A stretch of 64,000 nt of DNA from Lacrimispora amygdalina. GTDB taxonomy: Bacteria; Bacillota; Clostridia; Lachnospirales; Lachnospiraceae. The position numbers were made by a program, and so were the translations under genes. Where the stretch lies: NCBI RefSeq assembly GCF_003432035.1, contig NZ_QOHO01000053.1:1-64000 (forward strand). The letters are read 5' to 3'. Below, piece after piece: positions 7,087 to 15,800 of the stretch; within the stretch, counting starts at the first letter, position 1; every line of letters starts with the position of its first letter. The notes under the pieces were generated by a model that did no database searches, had not been told where the DNA came from, and saw nothing but the letters and a program-made list of their open reading frames with translations.

Positions 7087-7118
7087 AAACTGCCGGCGGT
7101 GCTTTAAGGCCCCGCCGG
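7087..7118 (-). terminator. Hairpin after ilvE
   Basis: CCGGCGG (7093-7099) and CCGCCGG (7112-7118) form a GC-rich stem. On the minus strand it is followed by CAGTTTTG, a weak T-run. It lies 16 nt after the ilvE stop. Confidence 0.6.
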
Positions 7119-7134
7119 TAAGTTCTTTCTTATA

Positions 7135-8205
7135 TTATTTTACCTCTACGCTCCAGCCTGCAGGTCCTGTCAGCCTGCCAAGCTGTATGCCGGTAATGGT
7201 ATCATAGCATCTCTGTGTGAGTTCGCCGATCTTTCCTCCGCCGATCGACATTCTCTCTTCCTCAAACCGAAGCTCCCCAACCGGTGAAACGACTGCTGCC
7301 GTACCGGTTCCAAAGCACTCTTCCATCTCTCCTGATCTGGCTGCAGCCACCACTTCATCTACAGAAATCTTCCGCTCTTCAACCTTAATTCCCCATTCTC
7401 TGCACAGGGAAAGAACAGAATCTCTTGTAACGCCTGGAAGAATGCTGCCGTTTAGTTCAGGAGTGATAACGACGCCGTTTATCTTAAAGAAAATATTCAT
7501 AGCGCCTACTTCTTCAATGTACTTGCGGTGAACACCGTCAAGCCACAGCACCTGGGAGTATCCTTCATCATGGGCTTTCACCTGCGCAGCCAGGGAAGCA
7601 ACATAGTTTCCGCCGGTCTTTGCTTCACCGATTCCGCCTTTTACCGCTCTTACATAATCATCTTCGATCCAGATCTTAACCGGGTCAAGTCCGCTTGCGT
7701 AATAAGCTCCTACAGGAGAAAGAATAATCATGAACTTATAAGTATGAGATGGTCTCACTCCCAGAAACGGATCAGTGGCAATCACAAATGGTCTGATATA
7801 AAGAGAGGTTCCCGGCTTTGTGGGAATCCAGTCCTGATCCACGCTTACAACTGTCTTTAACGCCTCTAAAAAGAGTTCTTCCGGAATCTCTGGAATGCAG
7901 AGTCTGTCATTGCTTCTGTTGGCTCTCTCAATGTTCTTGTCAGGACGGAATAAAAGGATCTTTCCCTCTTCGGTTTTATACGCTTTTAAGCCTTCAAACA
8001 TCTCCTGACCGTAATGGAACACCATGGATGAGGGTTCCAGTTCCAGCTTGTGGTAAGGTACAACTCTTGGGTCGTACCAGCCCTTTCCTTCCTCATAATC
8101 CACCTCAAACATATGATCCGTAAATATGGTACCAAATGTCAAAGGATTTTCTTTACCCGGTTTTTCTTTCGGGCAAGCGGTTCTCTCAATTCTTATAGTC
8201 TGCAT
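7135..8205 (-). CDS. ilvE: Branched-chain amino acid aminotransferase
   Basis: This PLP enzyme transfers amino groups between Leu/Ile/Val and 2-oxoglutarate. The sequence fits the longer (about 350-residue) group II BCATs: FVIATDPFLGVRP, the PLP-lysine region EAKTGGNYVASLAAQ near residue 195, EEVGAMNIFF, LPGVTRDSVL and FGTGTAAVVSPVG. The longest frame starts at 8226, but those codons include the SD (GGAAAGGAAGAG); I use the ATG at 8205 (MQTIRIER, 356 residues). It stands alone with its own promoter at 8262-8290. Confidence 0.95.
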   Translation of the reverse strand: MQTIRIERTACPKEKPGKENPLTFGTIFTDHMFEVDYEEGKGWYDPRVVPYHKLELEPSSMVFHYGQEMFEGLKAYKTEEGKILLFRPDKNIERANRSNDRLCIPEIPEELFLEALKTVVSVDQDWIPTKPGTSLYIRPFVIATDPFLGVRPSHTYKFMIILSPVGAYYASGLDPVKIWIEDDYVRAVKGGIGEAKTGGNYVASLAAQVKAHDEGYSQVLWLDGVHRKYIEEVGAMNIFFKINGVVITPELNGSILPGVTRDSVLSLCREWGIKVEERKISVDEVVAAARSGEMEECFGTGTAAVVSPVGELRFEEERMSIGGGKIGELTQRCYDTITGIQLGRLTGPAGWSVEVK

Positions 8206-8261
8206 GTTATACTCTTCCTTTCCCATACCGGCATATCGTCAGCTTTTATAATTTGTTTATC

Positions 8262-8290
8262 ATTATCTTCCAAAAAACTGCTGATGTCAA
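8262..8290 (-). promoter_or_regulatory. SigA promoter of ilvE
   Basis: TTGACA (8285-8290), a 17-bp spacer and GATAAT (8262-8267) on the minus strand. Confidence 0.75.
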
Positions 8291-8306
8291 GAATTTTCAG
8301 CCTGTT

Positions 8307-9218
8307 TTAGTCTGCCGAAATGGAATCAAATCCATAACTTCTGGTTATATAACGGGGAAATTCCATTCTCACCGTCTTCATGGGGTTCACTGTCTGGCAA
8401 ATCACAAGGTCTCCTGCCAGGGTCAGAAGCATTCCGGCATCCTCATCATCCAGGCCGATTTTTTCTTTCAGAAAACGATACATCTGTCTGACCGCCTTTC
8501 TCCATGCAGTCTCCACATCGTCTGCTGAAGCAATGGTAATCAGCTTTTCACCGGTCTCAATCACAGGATATGGAACGCAGTTTTTATTTTTCACCACATC
8601 AACCCGCAGAACGGCTTTTCCTTCTATCTCCAGACCGCAGTCTTCCACCTCTCCGTCGCCCATAATTCCATGAATATCGCCCAGGGATAAAAGTGCTCCC
8701 TCCGCAAAAACCGGGAGATAAAGTGTAACCCCTTTTCTGATCTGTGTGCAGTCCATATTTCCGCCATGATCCATGGGAGTAATGGTGGAGACACCATCTC
8801 CGTCCGGAGCCACACCGATCACTCCGATCATTGGTGTAAGGGGCAGTTTCAGCTGTTCACTGTAATGGGCATATCCGTCGATTACAGGAATCCGCTTCAG
8901 CACTTTTCCTGGAAAAAATTCCTTCTCACTGCCGCTTCCCGGTCCCAGCATAACTACTCCCACTGGCCCCAGTATGATATCCAGTATATCAATCTTTAAC
9001 ATATCTCCAGGCATGGCGCCTTCTATATAAAGTGGTCCTGTAGCCGGATTTCCAGGCTTTCGCACAACATTTTCAAAGGTTGCCTCTTCGGGAAGAAACT
9101 GATTGGTAAAGCAGTCATAAGTTTCAAAAACCACCGTCTCTCCCGCTTTGATCCGTTCACAGGGAGGATTATCGTTTGACAGTGTATGGGTAATATAATT
9201 TCTGGTTATGGTTTTCAT
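8307..9218 (-). CDS. Acetamidase/formamidase family protein
   Basis: A 303-residue protein of the FmdA_AmdA family, which hydrolyses short amides to an acid and ammonia. Supporting parts are GNPATGPLYIEGAMPGDML (near 55-74), the Asp/His-rich MDHGGNMDCTQIRKG (near 150-164) that carries metal-binding residues, LGDIHGIMGDGEV and the C-terminal DLVICQTVNPMKTVRMEFPR. The true substrate is unknown. It overlaps the upstream MATE transporter by 4 nt (ATGA), so the two are translationally coupled. Confidence 0.88.
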   Translation of the reverse strand: MKTITRNYITHTLSNDNPPCERIKAGETVVFETYDCFTNQFLPEEATFENVVRKPGNPATGPLYIEGAMPGDMLKIDILDIILGPVGVVMLGPGSGSEKEFFPGKVLKRIPVIDGYAHYSEQLKLPLTPMIGVIGVAPDGDGVSTITPMDHGGNMDCTQIRKGVTLYLPVFAEGALLSLGDIHGIMGDGEVEDCGLEIEGKAVLRVDVVKNKNCVPYPVIETGEKLITIASADDVETAWRKAVRQMYRFLKEKIGLDDEDAGMLLTLAGDLVICQTVNPMKTVRMEFPRYITRSYGFDSISAD

Positions 9219-10597
9219 CTTTTCAGTCCTTTCTGTGGTCTGGTCTTTCCGCTAAGTTCCGGCCATACCGTAACTAACATGGTGATAAAACAGGCGCCTC
9301 CTCCGATCAAATTGGAGATTGGCTCTGCCATTAGAATTCCATTTGCTCCATTCCCTAAAATGGCAGGAAGGAGTAAGATGAGCGGAACAACTATAACAAC
9401 TTTTCTGAAAATGGAAAAAAACACTGCTCTTCTGGCCTTTCCCAGTGCCACAAAAACCGACTGCCCGGCAAATTGAAGAGACATGAGAAAGAATCCAAAA
9501 TAATAAATCCGCATGGAAGGAATTCCTGCTTCCAGAAGCTCCCCATCCTGATTGAAAATACGGATAAAAAATTCCGGAAAGCTGTGGACAAGCACCCACA
9601 TGACCGTTGTGTACAAAATAGCTACTACAGAAATGAATTTGATGGCCTGCTTCACCCGTTTGTATTCACCAGCGCCGTAATTGAATCCAATAACTGGCTG
9701 AGAGCCATTGGTCAGGCCATTTACCGGCATGGAGATCACTTCTCTGACAGAATTAATCACGGTCATAATTCCTACATATAAATCACCACCATAGTGCTGA
9801 AGAGAGGAATTGTACATGATCTGCACCAGACTGTTGGTTATGGACATGGTGAAGCCGGACATTCCAAGGGCTGTGATGGATTTAACCCGGTTTTTTCTTA
9901 AGCGCAGTGCAGAAAGTTTCAGCTTCAGTATGGTTTTTTTCCCTCTTAAAAACAGCACAATCCAAAGCGCTGAGAGAAACTGGGATATAATTGTCGCGAG
10001 AGCCGCTCCTCTTACCCCCATATCCATGACAAAAATAAAGATGGGGTCCAGCAAAATATTAGCTGCCGCCCCAACCAGAACCGTAATCATCCCTATGGTT
10101 CCAAACCCCTGGGAATTGATAAAGCTGTTCATCCCAAGTCCGGTCATTACGAAAATACTGCCAAGAAGATAGATGCTGATATACTGATCTGCAAACGGAT
10201 AAGTCTTATCACTGGCACCAAAAAGATACAGCATGGGCTTTTTTAAAACAAGTCCCAAAGCAGTAAGAATGATTCCAAATATAATTAGCAGCACAAAGGA
10301 GTTTCCCATAATTTTTTCAGCTTCTTCCGTATTGCCCCTGCCTCTTTCAATGGAGCACAGGGGAGCTCCTCCCATACCGAATAAATTGGCAAAAGCGATT
10401 ACCATGGAAATAATGGGAAGGCAGAGCCCCAGACCGGTCAAAGCCAGTGTTGCATTCTCTGGAATCCTTCCTATGTAAATTCTATCGATGATATTATAAA
10501 GTACATTAATCAGCTGGGCAAGGGTCATAGGAACCGCCAATTTTAATATATTCCCTATAATATTTCCCTTTGAAAAGTCATTTTTTGTATCAGCCAT
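9215..10597 (-). CDS. MATE family efflux transporter
   Basis: A 460-residue protein with twelve predicted membrane segments in two halves, as in the MATE (NorM/DinF) exporters that use H+ or Na+ gradients to expel drugs or metabolites. Typical motifs are LAVPMTLAQLINVLYNIIDRIYIG near the N-terminus, GSQPVIGFNYGAGEYKRV near 300 and LLLPAILGNGANGILMAEPISN near the C-terminus. The SD is weak (GGCGGGAA). It overlaps the acetamidase gene by 4 nt, suggesting that the exported compound and the amide hydrolase are linked; this is inference. Confidence 0.92.
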   Translation of the reverse strand: MADTKNDFSKGNIIGNILKLAVPMTLAQLINVLYNIIDRIYIGRIPENATLALTGLGLCLPIISMVIAFANLFGMGGAPLCSIERGRGNTEEAEKIMGNSFVLLIIFGIILTALGLVLKKPMLYLFGASDKTYPFADQYISIYLLGSIFVMTGLGMNSFINSQGFGTIGMITVLVGAAANILLDPIFIFVMDMGVRGAALATIISQFLSALWIVLFLRGKKTILKLKLSALRLRKNRVKSITALGMSGFTMSITNSLVQIMYNSSLQHYGGDLYVGIMTVINSVREVISMPVNGLTNGSQPVIGFNYGAGEYKRVKQAIKFISVVAILYTTVMWVLVHSFPEFFIRIFNQDGELLEAGIPSMRIYYFGFFLMSLQFAGQSVFVALGKARRAVFFSIFRKVVIVVPLILLLPAILGNGANGILMAEPISNLIGGGACFITMLVTVWPELSGKTRPQKGLKR

Positions 10598-10717
10598 TCG
10601 TTTCCCGCCATTCGTTTATATTATGCTCCCAATACAGCACATTCTTAATCATAGCATGAATATTTCCATTTTGCATCCAGTTTTTAAGTCTTCCGCAGGA
10701 TTCCCGCCGTTCCCCTG

Positions 10718-10750
10718 TAAAAAAAGCCGGTTCCATTATCAGGAACCGGC
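10718..10750 (-). terminator. Terminator of the fucO-like gene
   Basis: A perfect 9-bp stem, GCCGGTTCC (10726-10734) with GGAACCGGC (10742-10750), followed on the minus strand by a T-run at 10718-10725, 19 nt after the stop codon. Confidence 0.88.
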
Positions 10751-10769
10751 AGGAATATAATAAAAATTC

Positions 10770-11918
10770 TTACATAAGGGATTGATATAACCATATAATG
10801 TCATCCAGACTGGCTTCTTTGGGATTGCCGGGAGCACAGGCATCTGCTGCTGCTGATTTGGCCAGAAATGCAATATCCTCTTCTTTTGCAATGCTTTTTA
10901 AATCAGCAGGAATTCCTACATCTGCTGAAAGCTTTTTAACTGCAGTAACTGCAGCCATTCTGTATTCCTCCGGGCTCATGGAATCTGTTCCTTCCACTCC
11001 CATGGCTTTTGCTATATCACGATACTTCTCTCCAGTTGCTTCCGCGTTAAACTCCATGATCGTCGGAAGGAGGATCGCATTAGCCACTCCATGAGGAGTA
11101 TCATAGACTGCGCCCAGAGCATGGGCCATAGAATGCACGATTCCGAGACCGCAGTTTGAAAATCCCATACCAGTCATATATTGTCCCAATGCCATACCCT
11201 CTCTGCCTTCCGGGGTATTGTCCACAGCACCTCTTAAGCTTTTGCCAATCAGTTCAACCGCTTTTAAATTAAACATGTCTGTAATGGGATTGGCACCTTT
11301 TGTGATATATCCTTCGATTGCATGTGTGAGCGCATCCATACCGGTAGCTGCAGTCAGCCCCTTCGGCATGCTGGACATCATGTCCGGATCAACAATTGCC
11401 ACAACAGGAATGTCGTGAGGATCTACACATACAAATTTACGTTTTTTCTCCACATCAGTAATGACGTAATTGATCGTTACTTCTGCTGCAGTTCCAGCCG
11501 TGGTTGGTACTGCAATGATCGGGACTGACGGATTCTTTGTAGGCGCAACACCTTCTAAACTTCTTACATCTGCGTATTCCGGATTTGCTATGATAATGCC
11601 GATTGCTTTGGAGGTATCCATAGAGGAGCCGCCCCCAATGGCAATGATATAATCAGCACCGGATTTTTTGTAGGCTTCTACTCCGGTCTGAACATTCTCA
11701 ATTGTGGGATTCGGCTTAATATCAGAATAAATTTCATATTCCAGACCGTTTTCTTCCAGTATTTTTGTTACTTTCGATGTAACCTGGAATTTAATTAAAT
11801 CAGGATCTGATGCAACAAATGCCTTCTTAAATCCTCTTTTTGCTACTTCGCCGGGAATCTCAAGAATGGCACCCGCACCGTGATAGGATGTCTCATTTAA
11901 AACAATTCTGTTTGCCAT
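10770..11918 (-). CDS. fucO: Iron-containing alcohol dehydrogenase, lactaldehyde reductase-like
   Basis: A 382-residue group III dehydrogenase, close to FucO, which reduces lactaldehyde to 1,2-propanediol with NADH. The nucleotide site GGGSSMDTSKAIG and the metal site are present: Asp and His in TGMDALTHAIEGY and two His in GIVHSMAHALGAVYDTPHG. The stretch VPTTAGTAAEVTINYVITD is nearly the same as in FucO. The natural substrate could be another short aldehyde, since no fucose or rhamnose genes are nearby. AAGGAGAG precedes the ATG. It lies downstream of a TetR regulator, and the gap contains nested palindromes. Confidence 0.9.
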   Translation of the reverse strand: MANRIVLNETSYHGAGAILEIPGEVAKRGFKKAFVASDPDLIKFQVTSKVTKILEENGLEYEIYSDIKPNPTIENVQTGVEAYKKSGADYIIAIGGGSSMDTSKAIGIIIANPEYADVRSLEGVAPTKNPSVPIIAVPTTAGTAAEVTINYVITDVEKKRKFVCVDPHDIPVVAIVDPDMMSSMPKGLTAATGMDALTHAIEGYITKGANPITDMFNLKAVELIGKSLRGAVDNTPEGREGMALGQYMTGMGFSNCGLGIVHSMAHALGAVYDTPHGVANAILLPTIMEFNAEATGEKYRDIAKAMGVEGTDSMSPEEYRMAAVTAVKKLSADVGIPADLKSIAKEEDIAFLAKSAAADACAPGNPKEASLDDIIWLYQSLM

Positions 11919-12000
11919 GGTAATCTCTCCTTTTCTTTTCTTCCATTAAGAAACCGTTTGGTCCTGTTATAATTTTAACAACCAGGCAATAAAAAAGAAA

Positions 12001-12052
12001 GTTACAGTTTACGGTTTTTGTAACAAATGTTACATCTTCCCTAAACTGTAAC
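12001..12052. promoter_or_regulatory. Nested palindromic operator upstream of the fucO-like gene
   Basis: Two palindromes share this site. An outer perfect 11-bp inverted repeat is GTTACAGTTTA (12001-12011) with TAAACTGTAAC (12042-12052). An inner one is TGTAAC-AAAT-GTTACA (12019-12034). The core GTTACA/TGTAAC thus occurs four times. Its position between the TetR gene and the dehydrogenase start makes it the likely operator of that TetR protein. Confidence 0.6.
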
Positions 12053-12079
12053 TCCAATTATGTGCATAAATACCAGATT

Positions 12080-12649
12080 TTAAACCAGTCCTGCTTCCGA
12101 AAAAACTTGAGACAGCTTAGGCGGCATGGCTTCCACAAGACTTTCTGCCATCTCCTTTGGTGACTTCGGCATTCCGGAAAGAACCCATTTCACCGTCATA
12201 TACACGGATCCGCGGCAATACATCTCCAGCAGAAACTGAATCTCTTCTGATAAAGGTTCCTTCCTTCTATGAATCAACAGATCCGTATAGAATCCCATGA
12301 TCAGTTCGAAATCATGCTCCTTTAATGAATTATAATCATCAGTACGGAATGCACCGGTAAAGAAAACCGACTCCTTCAAAATGAACTGGAACTTTTCATT
12401 CAGGCTCTGGCAGACAGTCTTGTCCACACCGATCTGGGCAAATGATTCCAGCACCAGCTTATCAAAATACCAGTTTATCAAATCATACTTATCCTTAAAA
12501 TTACGATAGAATGTCTGCCTTGTCATCTGACAGCCGTCTACAATATTCTGTACCGTGATTTTATCCACCGGTCTGGTTTTCATACAGTCTTTTATGGAAT
12601 CAGCAAGCCGGTATTTTGTCTTTTCACTCTTATTGGGATAATCAGCCAT
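12080..12649 (-). CDS. TetR family transcriptional regulator (DhaS-like C-terminal domain)
   Basis: A 189-residue regulator. The N-terminal helix-turn-helix (near 14-60) reads DSIKDCMKTRPVDKITVQNIVDGCQMTRQTFYRNFKDKYDLINW, with the usual TFYRNFKDK recognition helix. The ligand domain resembles the TetR_C_8 group that contains DhaS, the dihydroxyacetone kinase regulator (RGSVYMTVKWVLSGMPKSPKEMAESL). It lies between garD and the fucO-like gene, all on the minus strand, and probably controls the latter through the palindromes at 12001-12052. AGGAGCGG precedes the ATG. Confidence 0.88.
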   Translation of the reverse strand: MADYPNKSEKTKYRLADSIKDCMKTRPVDKITVQNIVDGCQMTRQTFYRNFKDKYDLINWYFDKLVLESFAQIGVDKTVCQSLNEKFQFILKESVFFTGAFRTDDYNSLKEHDFELIMGFYTDLLIHRRKEPLSEEIQFLLEMYCRGSVYMTVKWVLSGMPKSPKEMAESLVEAMPPKLSQVFSEAGLV

Positions 12650-12731
12650 GTTCCGCTCCTGTCACGTATATTTGATATCTATTTTAACACAGCAGGCGCT
12701 TTTTGTGAATATTGCTGATAAAAACTTCTTA

Positions 12732-14249
12732 TTAAGTGATTGGGGCAGGATTAAAAATACACAAATCATTGTGTAGACGGTATTTTTCAGCCCATGTCTG
12801 TTTCCGCCCGCTGGCTGTATCAATGATCTCATGAAACAGCAGAGTCCCGATTTCTTCAATTGTGGATTCTCCTGTGGCAATGGTCCCTGCATTGATATCA
12901 ATTAAGTCCTGCCACTGTGCCTTCATATCATTTCTTGAACAGACTTTTATGACAGGGGCGATTGCCAGACCATAAGGTGTTCCTCTTCCTGTCATAAATA
13001 CCTGAAGCCCGATACCGCTTGCCAGCTGACAGGGACCGCAGACAATATCACTCGCCGGTGTTGCAGCATAGATAAGCCCTTTTTTGCTTGGTTTTTCAGC
13101 AGGCGACAGCACTTCCACAATGGGAGATGTTCCGGATTTTGCTATGGAACCCATGGCTTTTTCCACGATGTTTGCAAGCCCTCCCTTTTTATTGCCGGGA
13201 GTCGGATTCGCACTGCGGTCAACCTCTCCTTCCTGAAGGTAGCGGTCGTACCATTTCATTTCACTGGCCAGTTTTTTCCCCACCTCTTCATTGATGCACC
13301 GCTTGGCCAAAAGATAGACTCCGTCCCTGACCTCTGTCACCTCGGAAAACAAAACGGTTGCTCCGCCTTTTACCAGCATGTCGGAGGCATAGCCTGCCGC
13401 CGGATTGGCGGTAACACCGGAAAATGCATCGCTTCCGCCGCACTGCATTCCAATGAGTAAATCAGAAAGGGGAAGCGTCACACGTTTTCTATCATTTAAA
13501 ATCTTAAGCTTCTTTTCTGCCATTTCCATCAAGGCACTGATCATATCTTCAAACCCCTCTTTTTCCTGAAGTATGATTACATTGTCCGGATTAATATCTG
13601 CAGAATCGCAAAGCATCTCCACCGTAAACTTTTCACAGCCAAGCGCCACCACCATAAGCTGCCCGCCAAAATTGGGGTGCTTCGATAAATTTCTAAGGGC
13701 ACGGATCGGGATTTTCGCCTCCGGCGCATGGATGGCAACTCCGCAGCCGTAGGCATGGTTAATGGGAACAATATCATCGACATTGGGATATTTATGAAGC
13801 AGTTCCCGTTTCATTCGCTCCACCGCTACATTTAATACACCGGTCACACACTGAACCGTTGTACTGATTCCCAGAATATTACGGGTCCCGGCGGGGCCGC
13901 CCCATGGATTTACATAGCCTTCCCATGTTGTTACCGGCGGCTCTGGCAAGTCTGTTACAAGACTGGTTGAAAATACCATATGATCCACATCCGGCGGTTC
14001 GGGAAGCTCCAGCATATATTCATTAATCCAGTCCCCCCTTTTAACAGCCTCTGTTGCGTAACCCAGCACCACACCATAGCGGATCACAGATCCACCCTTT
14101 TCAATATCCTTAAGCGCAATCTTGTGGGCCTGGGGAATGTCATATCTGGCAGTGACGCCGGGCATAATTTCCTGGCCTGCTTTGATCTCATCGACTGCAA
14201 TTGCCACATTATCTTCTTCCTTGATTTTAACAAACAGCGGTTTACTCAT
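12732..14249 (-). CDS. garD: Galactarate dehydratase (UxaA/GarD family)
   Basis: A 505-residue protein, close to Escherichia coli GarD, which dehydrates galactarate to 5-keto-4-deoxyglucarate using a metal. It has the N-terminal SAF domain (near 5-85, [20 protein letters not shown]), the core with [30 protein letters not shown] and [22 protein letters not shown], and the ending NPAPIT. Length and order match GarD rather than the shorter altronate dehydratase. No garL or garR partner is in view, so a related sugar acid is possible. It is divergent from a LysR regulator and shares its control region. Confidence 0.9.
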   Translation of the reverse strand: MSKPLFVKIKEEDNVAIAVDEIKAGQEIMPGVTARYDIPQAHKIALKDIEKGGSVIRYGVVLGYATEAVKRGDWINEYMLELPEPPDVDHMVFSTSLVTDLPEPPVTTWEGYVNPWGGPAGTRNILGISTTVQCVTGVLNVAVERMKRELLHKYPNVDDIVPINHAYGCGVAIHAPEAKIPIRALRNLSKHPNFGGQLMVVALGCEKFTVEMLCDSADINPDNVIILQEKEGFEDMISALMEMAEKKLKILNDRKRVTLPLSDLLIGMQCGGSDAFSGVTANPAAGYASDMLVKGGATVLFSEVTEVRDGVYLLAKRCINEEVGKKLASEMKWYDRYLQEGEVDRSANPTPGNKKGGLANIVEKAMGSIAKSGTSPIVEVLSPAEKPSKKGLIYAATPASDIVCGPCQLASGIGLQVFMTGRGTPYGLAIAPVIKVCSRNDMKAQWQDLIDINAGTIATGESTIEEIGTLLFHEIIDTASGRKQTWAEKYRLHNDLCIFNPAPIT

Positions 14250-14309
14250 TTCTTACTGATCCTTTCCAAGTGATAATACACAAAAATCATGCAAATTCTG
14301 TTTGTTTTT

Positions 14310-14338
14310 ATTATAAATACATGGGATGCATTTGTAAA
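14310..14338 (-). promoter_or_regulatory. SigA promoter of garD
   Basis: TTTACA (14333-14338), a 17-bp spacer and TATAAT (14310-14315) on the minus strand, between garD and the divergent LysR gene. Confidence 0.75.
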
Positions 14339-14382
14339 ATTCATACTTTTAAGAATTCTCTAACTTTTTCTTTGAGTACTTG

Positions 14383-14411
14383 TTGTACTTTTTAGTTAAT
14401 TGATCTATACT
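14383..14411 (+). promoter_or_regulatory. SigA promoter of the LysR gene
   Basis: TTGTAC (14383-14388), a 17-bp spacer and TATACT (14406-14411) on the plus strand. The nearby stretch CTTGTTGTACTT may also be part of a LysR binding site. Confidence 0.65.
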
Positions 14412-14443
14412 GACAGTACATGATTCATACAGGGGGAAATATC

Positions 14444-15349
14444 TTGGATACCAAACAGATTGAATATATATTAAAGATTGCAGAAGAAAATAACATCACA
14501 AAAGCTGCAGAAAAGCTTTTTCTCACACAGCCCGCTTTAAACCAGCAGCTTCTTCGTCTGGAAAAGGAACTGGGTACCCAGCTTTTTCATCGTTCACGGA
14601 CAAATTGGAGACCTACCCAGGCTGGAGAGGTATATCTTGAAAATGCCAGGAAAATACTGCTGATTAAACAGGAAACCTACCGCACCATCGGCGATATGGT
14701 CTCTGATAAAAAGGGAACGCTGTCGGTTGGCCTCACGCCAGGGAGAGGAATTGCCATGTTTTCCGCGGTCTATCCCAAATTTCATCAGAATTTTCCGGGC
14801 ATTCATATCATTCCTGTGGAACGCAGTGTGATAAACCAGCAGGAGATGATTTTAAAAGGGGAACTGGATATTGGCTTTCAGACACTATGCCCCAGTCAGC
14901 GCACTTTAGACGAATATGTGGAACTGGGAAAAGAGGAAATTCTTCTTGCTCTTCCCTCAAAGCACCCTTTAAGCAGCCAGAAAGAAAACAGTGGGGAGAT
15001 TTATCCGGAACAGGATATCAAAGCTCTGGCAGAGGACCCCTTTGTTTTAATGTACCAGGAATCTACCATTCGCTATCTCGTGGACCGGATCTTTCTTGAA
15101 GCAGATTTCGCCCCGAATGTATTATTTGAGACATCCAGCACCAGCGCGATCATTACCATGATTCAGGCCGGCCTTTGCTGCGGCCTGATTCCCATGTCCT
15201 ATTTCCGGACGAAGCCGGAAGGGATTGCATGCTTTTCCCTTCCTTCCCACCCTACGTGGGATGTGGTGGCTTCATACCGCAAGAACAGCTATTTAACCCG
15301 TGCTGCCAAATACTTTATCAGGCTTGCTGCGGAATATTGGAACTATTAA
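14444..15349 (+). CDS. LysR family transcriptional regulator
   Basis: A 301-residue regulator with an N-terminal winged helix (DTKQIEYILKIAEENNITKAAEKLFLTQPALNQQLLRLEKELGTQLFHR) and a type 2 periplasmic-binding-like effector domain (from about residue 85). The longest frame begins with ATG at 14420 but has no SD; the TTG at 14444 sits 6 nt after AGGGGGA and begins the conserved helix at once, so I use it. Divergent orientation to garD strongly suggests that it regulates garD in response to a sugar acid or its product. Confidence 0.9.
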   Translation: MDTKQIEYILKIAEENNITKAAEKLFLTQPALNQQLLRLEKELGTQLFHRSRTNWRPTQAGEVYLENARKILLIKQETYRTIGDMVSDKKGTLSVGLTPGRGIAMFSAVYPKFHQNFPGIHIIPVERSVINQQEMILKGELDIGFQTLCPSQRTLDEYVELGKEEILLALPSKHPLSSQKENSGEIYPEQDIKALAEDPFVLMYQESTIRYLVDRIFLEADFAPNVLFETSSTSAIITMIQAGLCCGLIPMSYFRTKPEGIACFSLPSHPTWDVVASYRKNSYLTRAAKYFIRLAAEYWNY

Positions 15350-15780
15350 TCCTCTTTTGAAAACTCAAACAGATTTAATCCTACCGTCTCATCTGCTCTT
15401 CTGCCAACTGCACCCGGGATCTCCGTAACAATGATCTCTCCCGTAGCACTGATGACTGCACGTCCCAGATGACCGCTGTGGCATTCTCCGTTATGGGGAT
15501 TTCCTATTACCATGTGAAGATGGAGATATGGTTCTCCGTCTTTTTCCGTAATGCTGCCCATGAGAGATGCAATTTCATAAAGTCCTTTATACTCATGGCT
15601 GTAATACTCTTTCTTTTTTGTATCATAAACTCCAAGCTGAACGGTACCTGCTGCGCCCAGACCGTTTACGGACGCCAGCCTGATCTTTTCTTTTTTACAG
15701 ATCTGTATCAAACTGGTTAAAATCTCCTCTCCCGGATCCAGCCGTATGACAAATGTATGTTCAAATTTTCTGTATTCCAT
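15346..15780 (-). CDS. PPC/DUF296 domain protein
   Basis: A 144-residue protein with one PPC (DUF296) domain: FEHTFVIRLDPGEEILTSLIQICKKEKIRLASVNGLGAAGTVQLGVYD, then the His-containing YLHLHMVIGNPHNGECHSGHL. The histidines resemble the metal site seen in archaeal and bacterial members. Bacterial PPC proteins are mostly of unknown role. The start at 15780 follows AGGAGG by 9 nt; the longer frame from 15801 translates the SD. It lies 20 nt after the DUF1275 gene and its stop overlaps the convergent LysR stop by 4 nt. Confidence 0.87.
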   Translation of the reverse strand: MEYRKFEHTFVIRLDPGEEILTSLIQICKKEKIRLASVNGLGAAGTVQLGVYDTKKKEYYSHEYKGLYEIASLMGSITEKDGEPYLHLHMVIGNPHNGECHSGHLGRAVISATGEIIVTEIPGAVGRRADETVGLNLFEFSKED

Positions 15781-15800
15781 ATAGATTCGCCTCCTGTTCA

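Noticed and set aside
7818-8310. Plus-strand frames over ilvE and its promoter
   Set aside because: They overlap a well-supported enzyme gene on the other strand, have low-complexity Ser/Pro/Leu composition and no SD.
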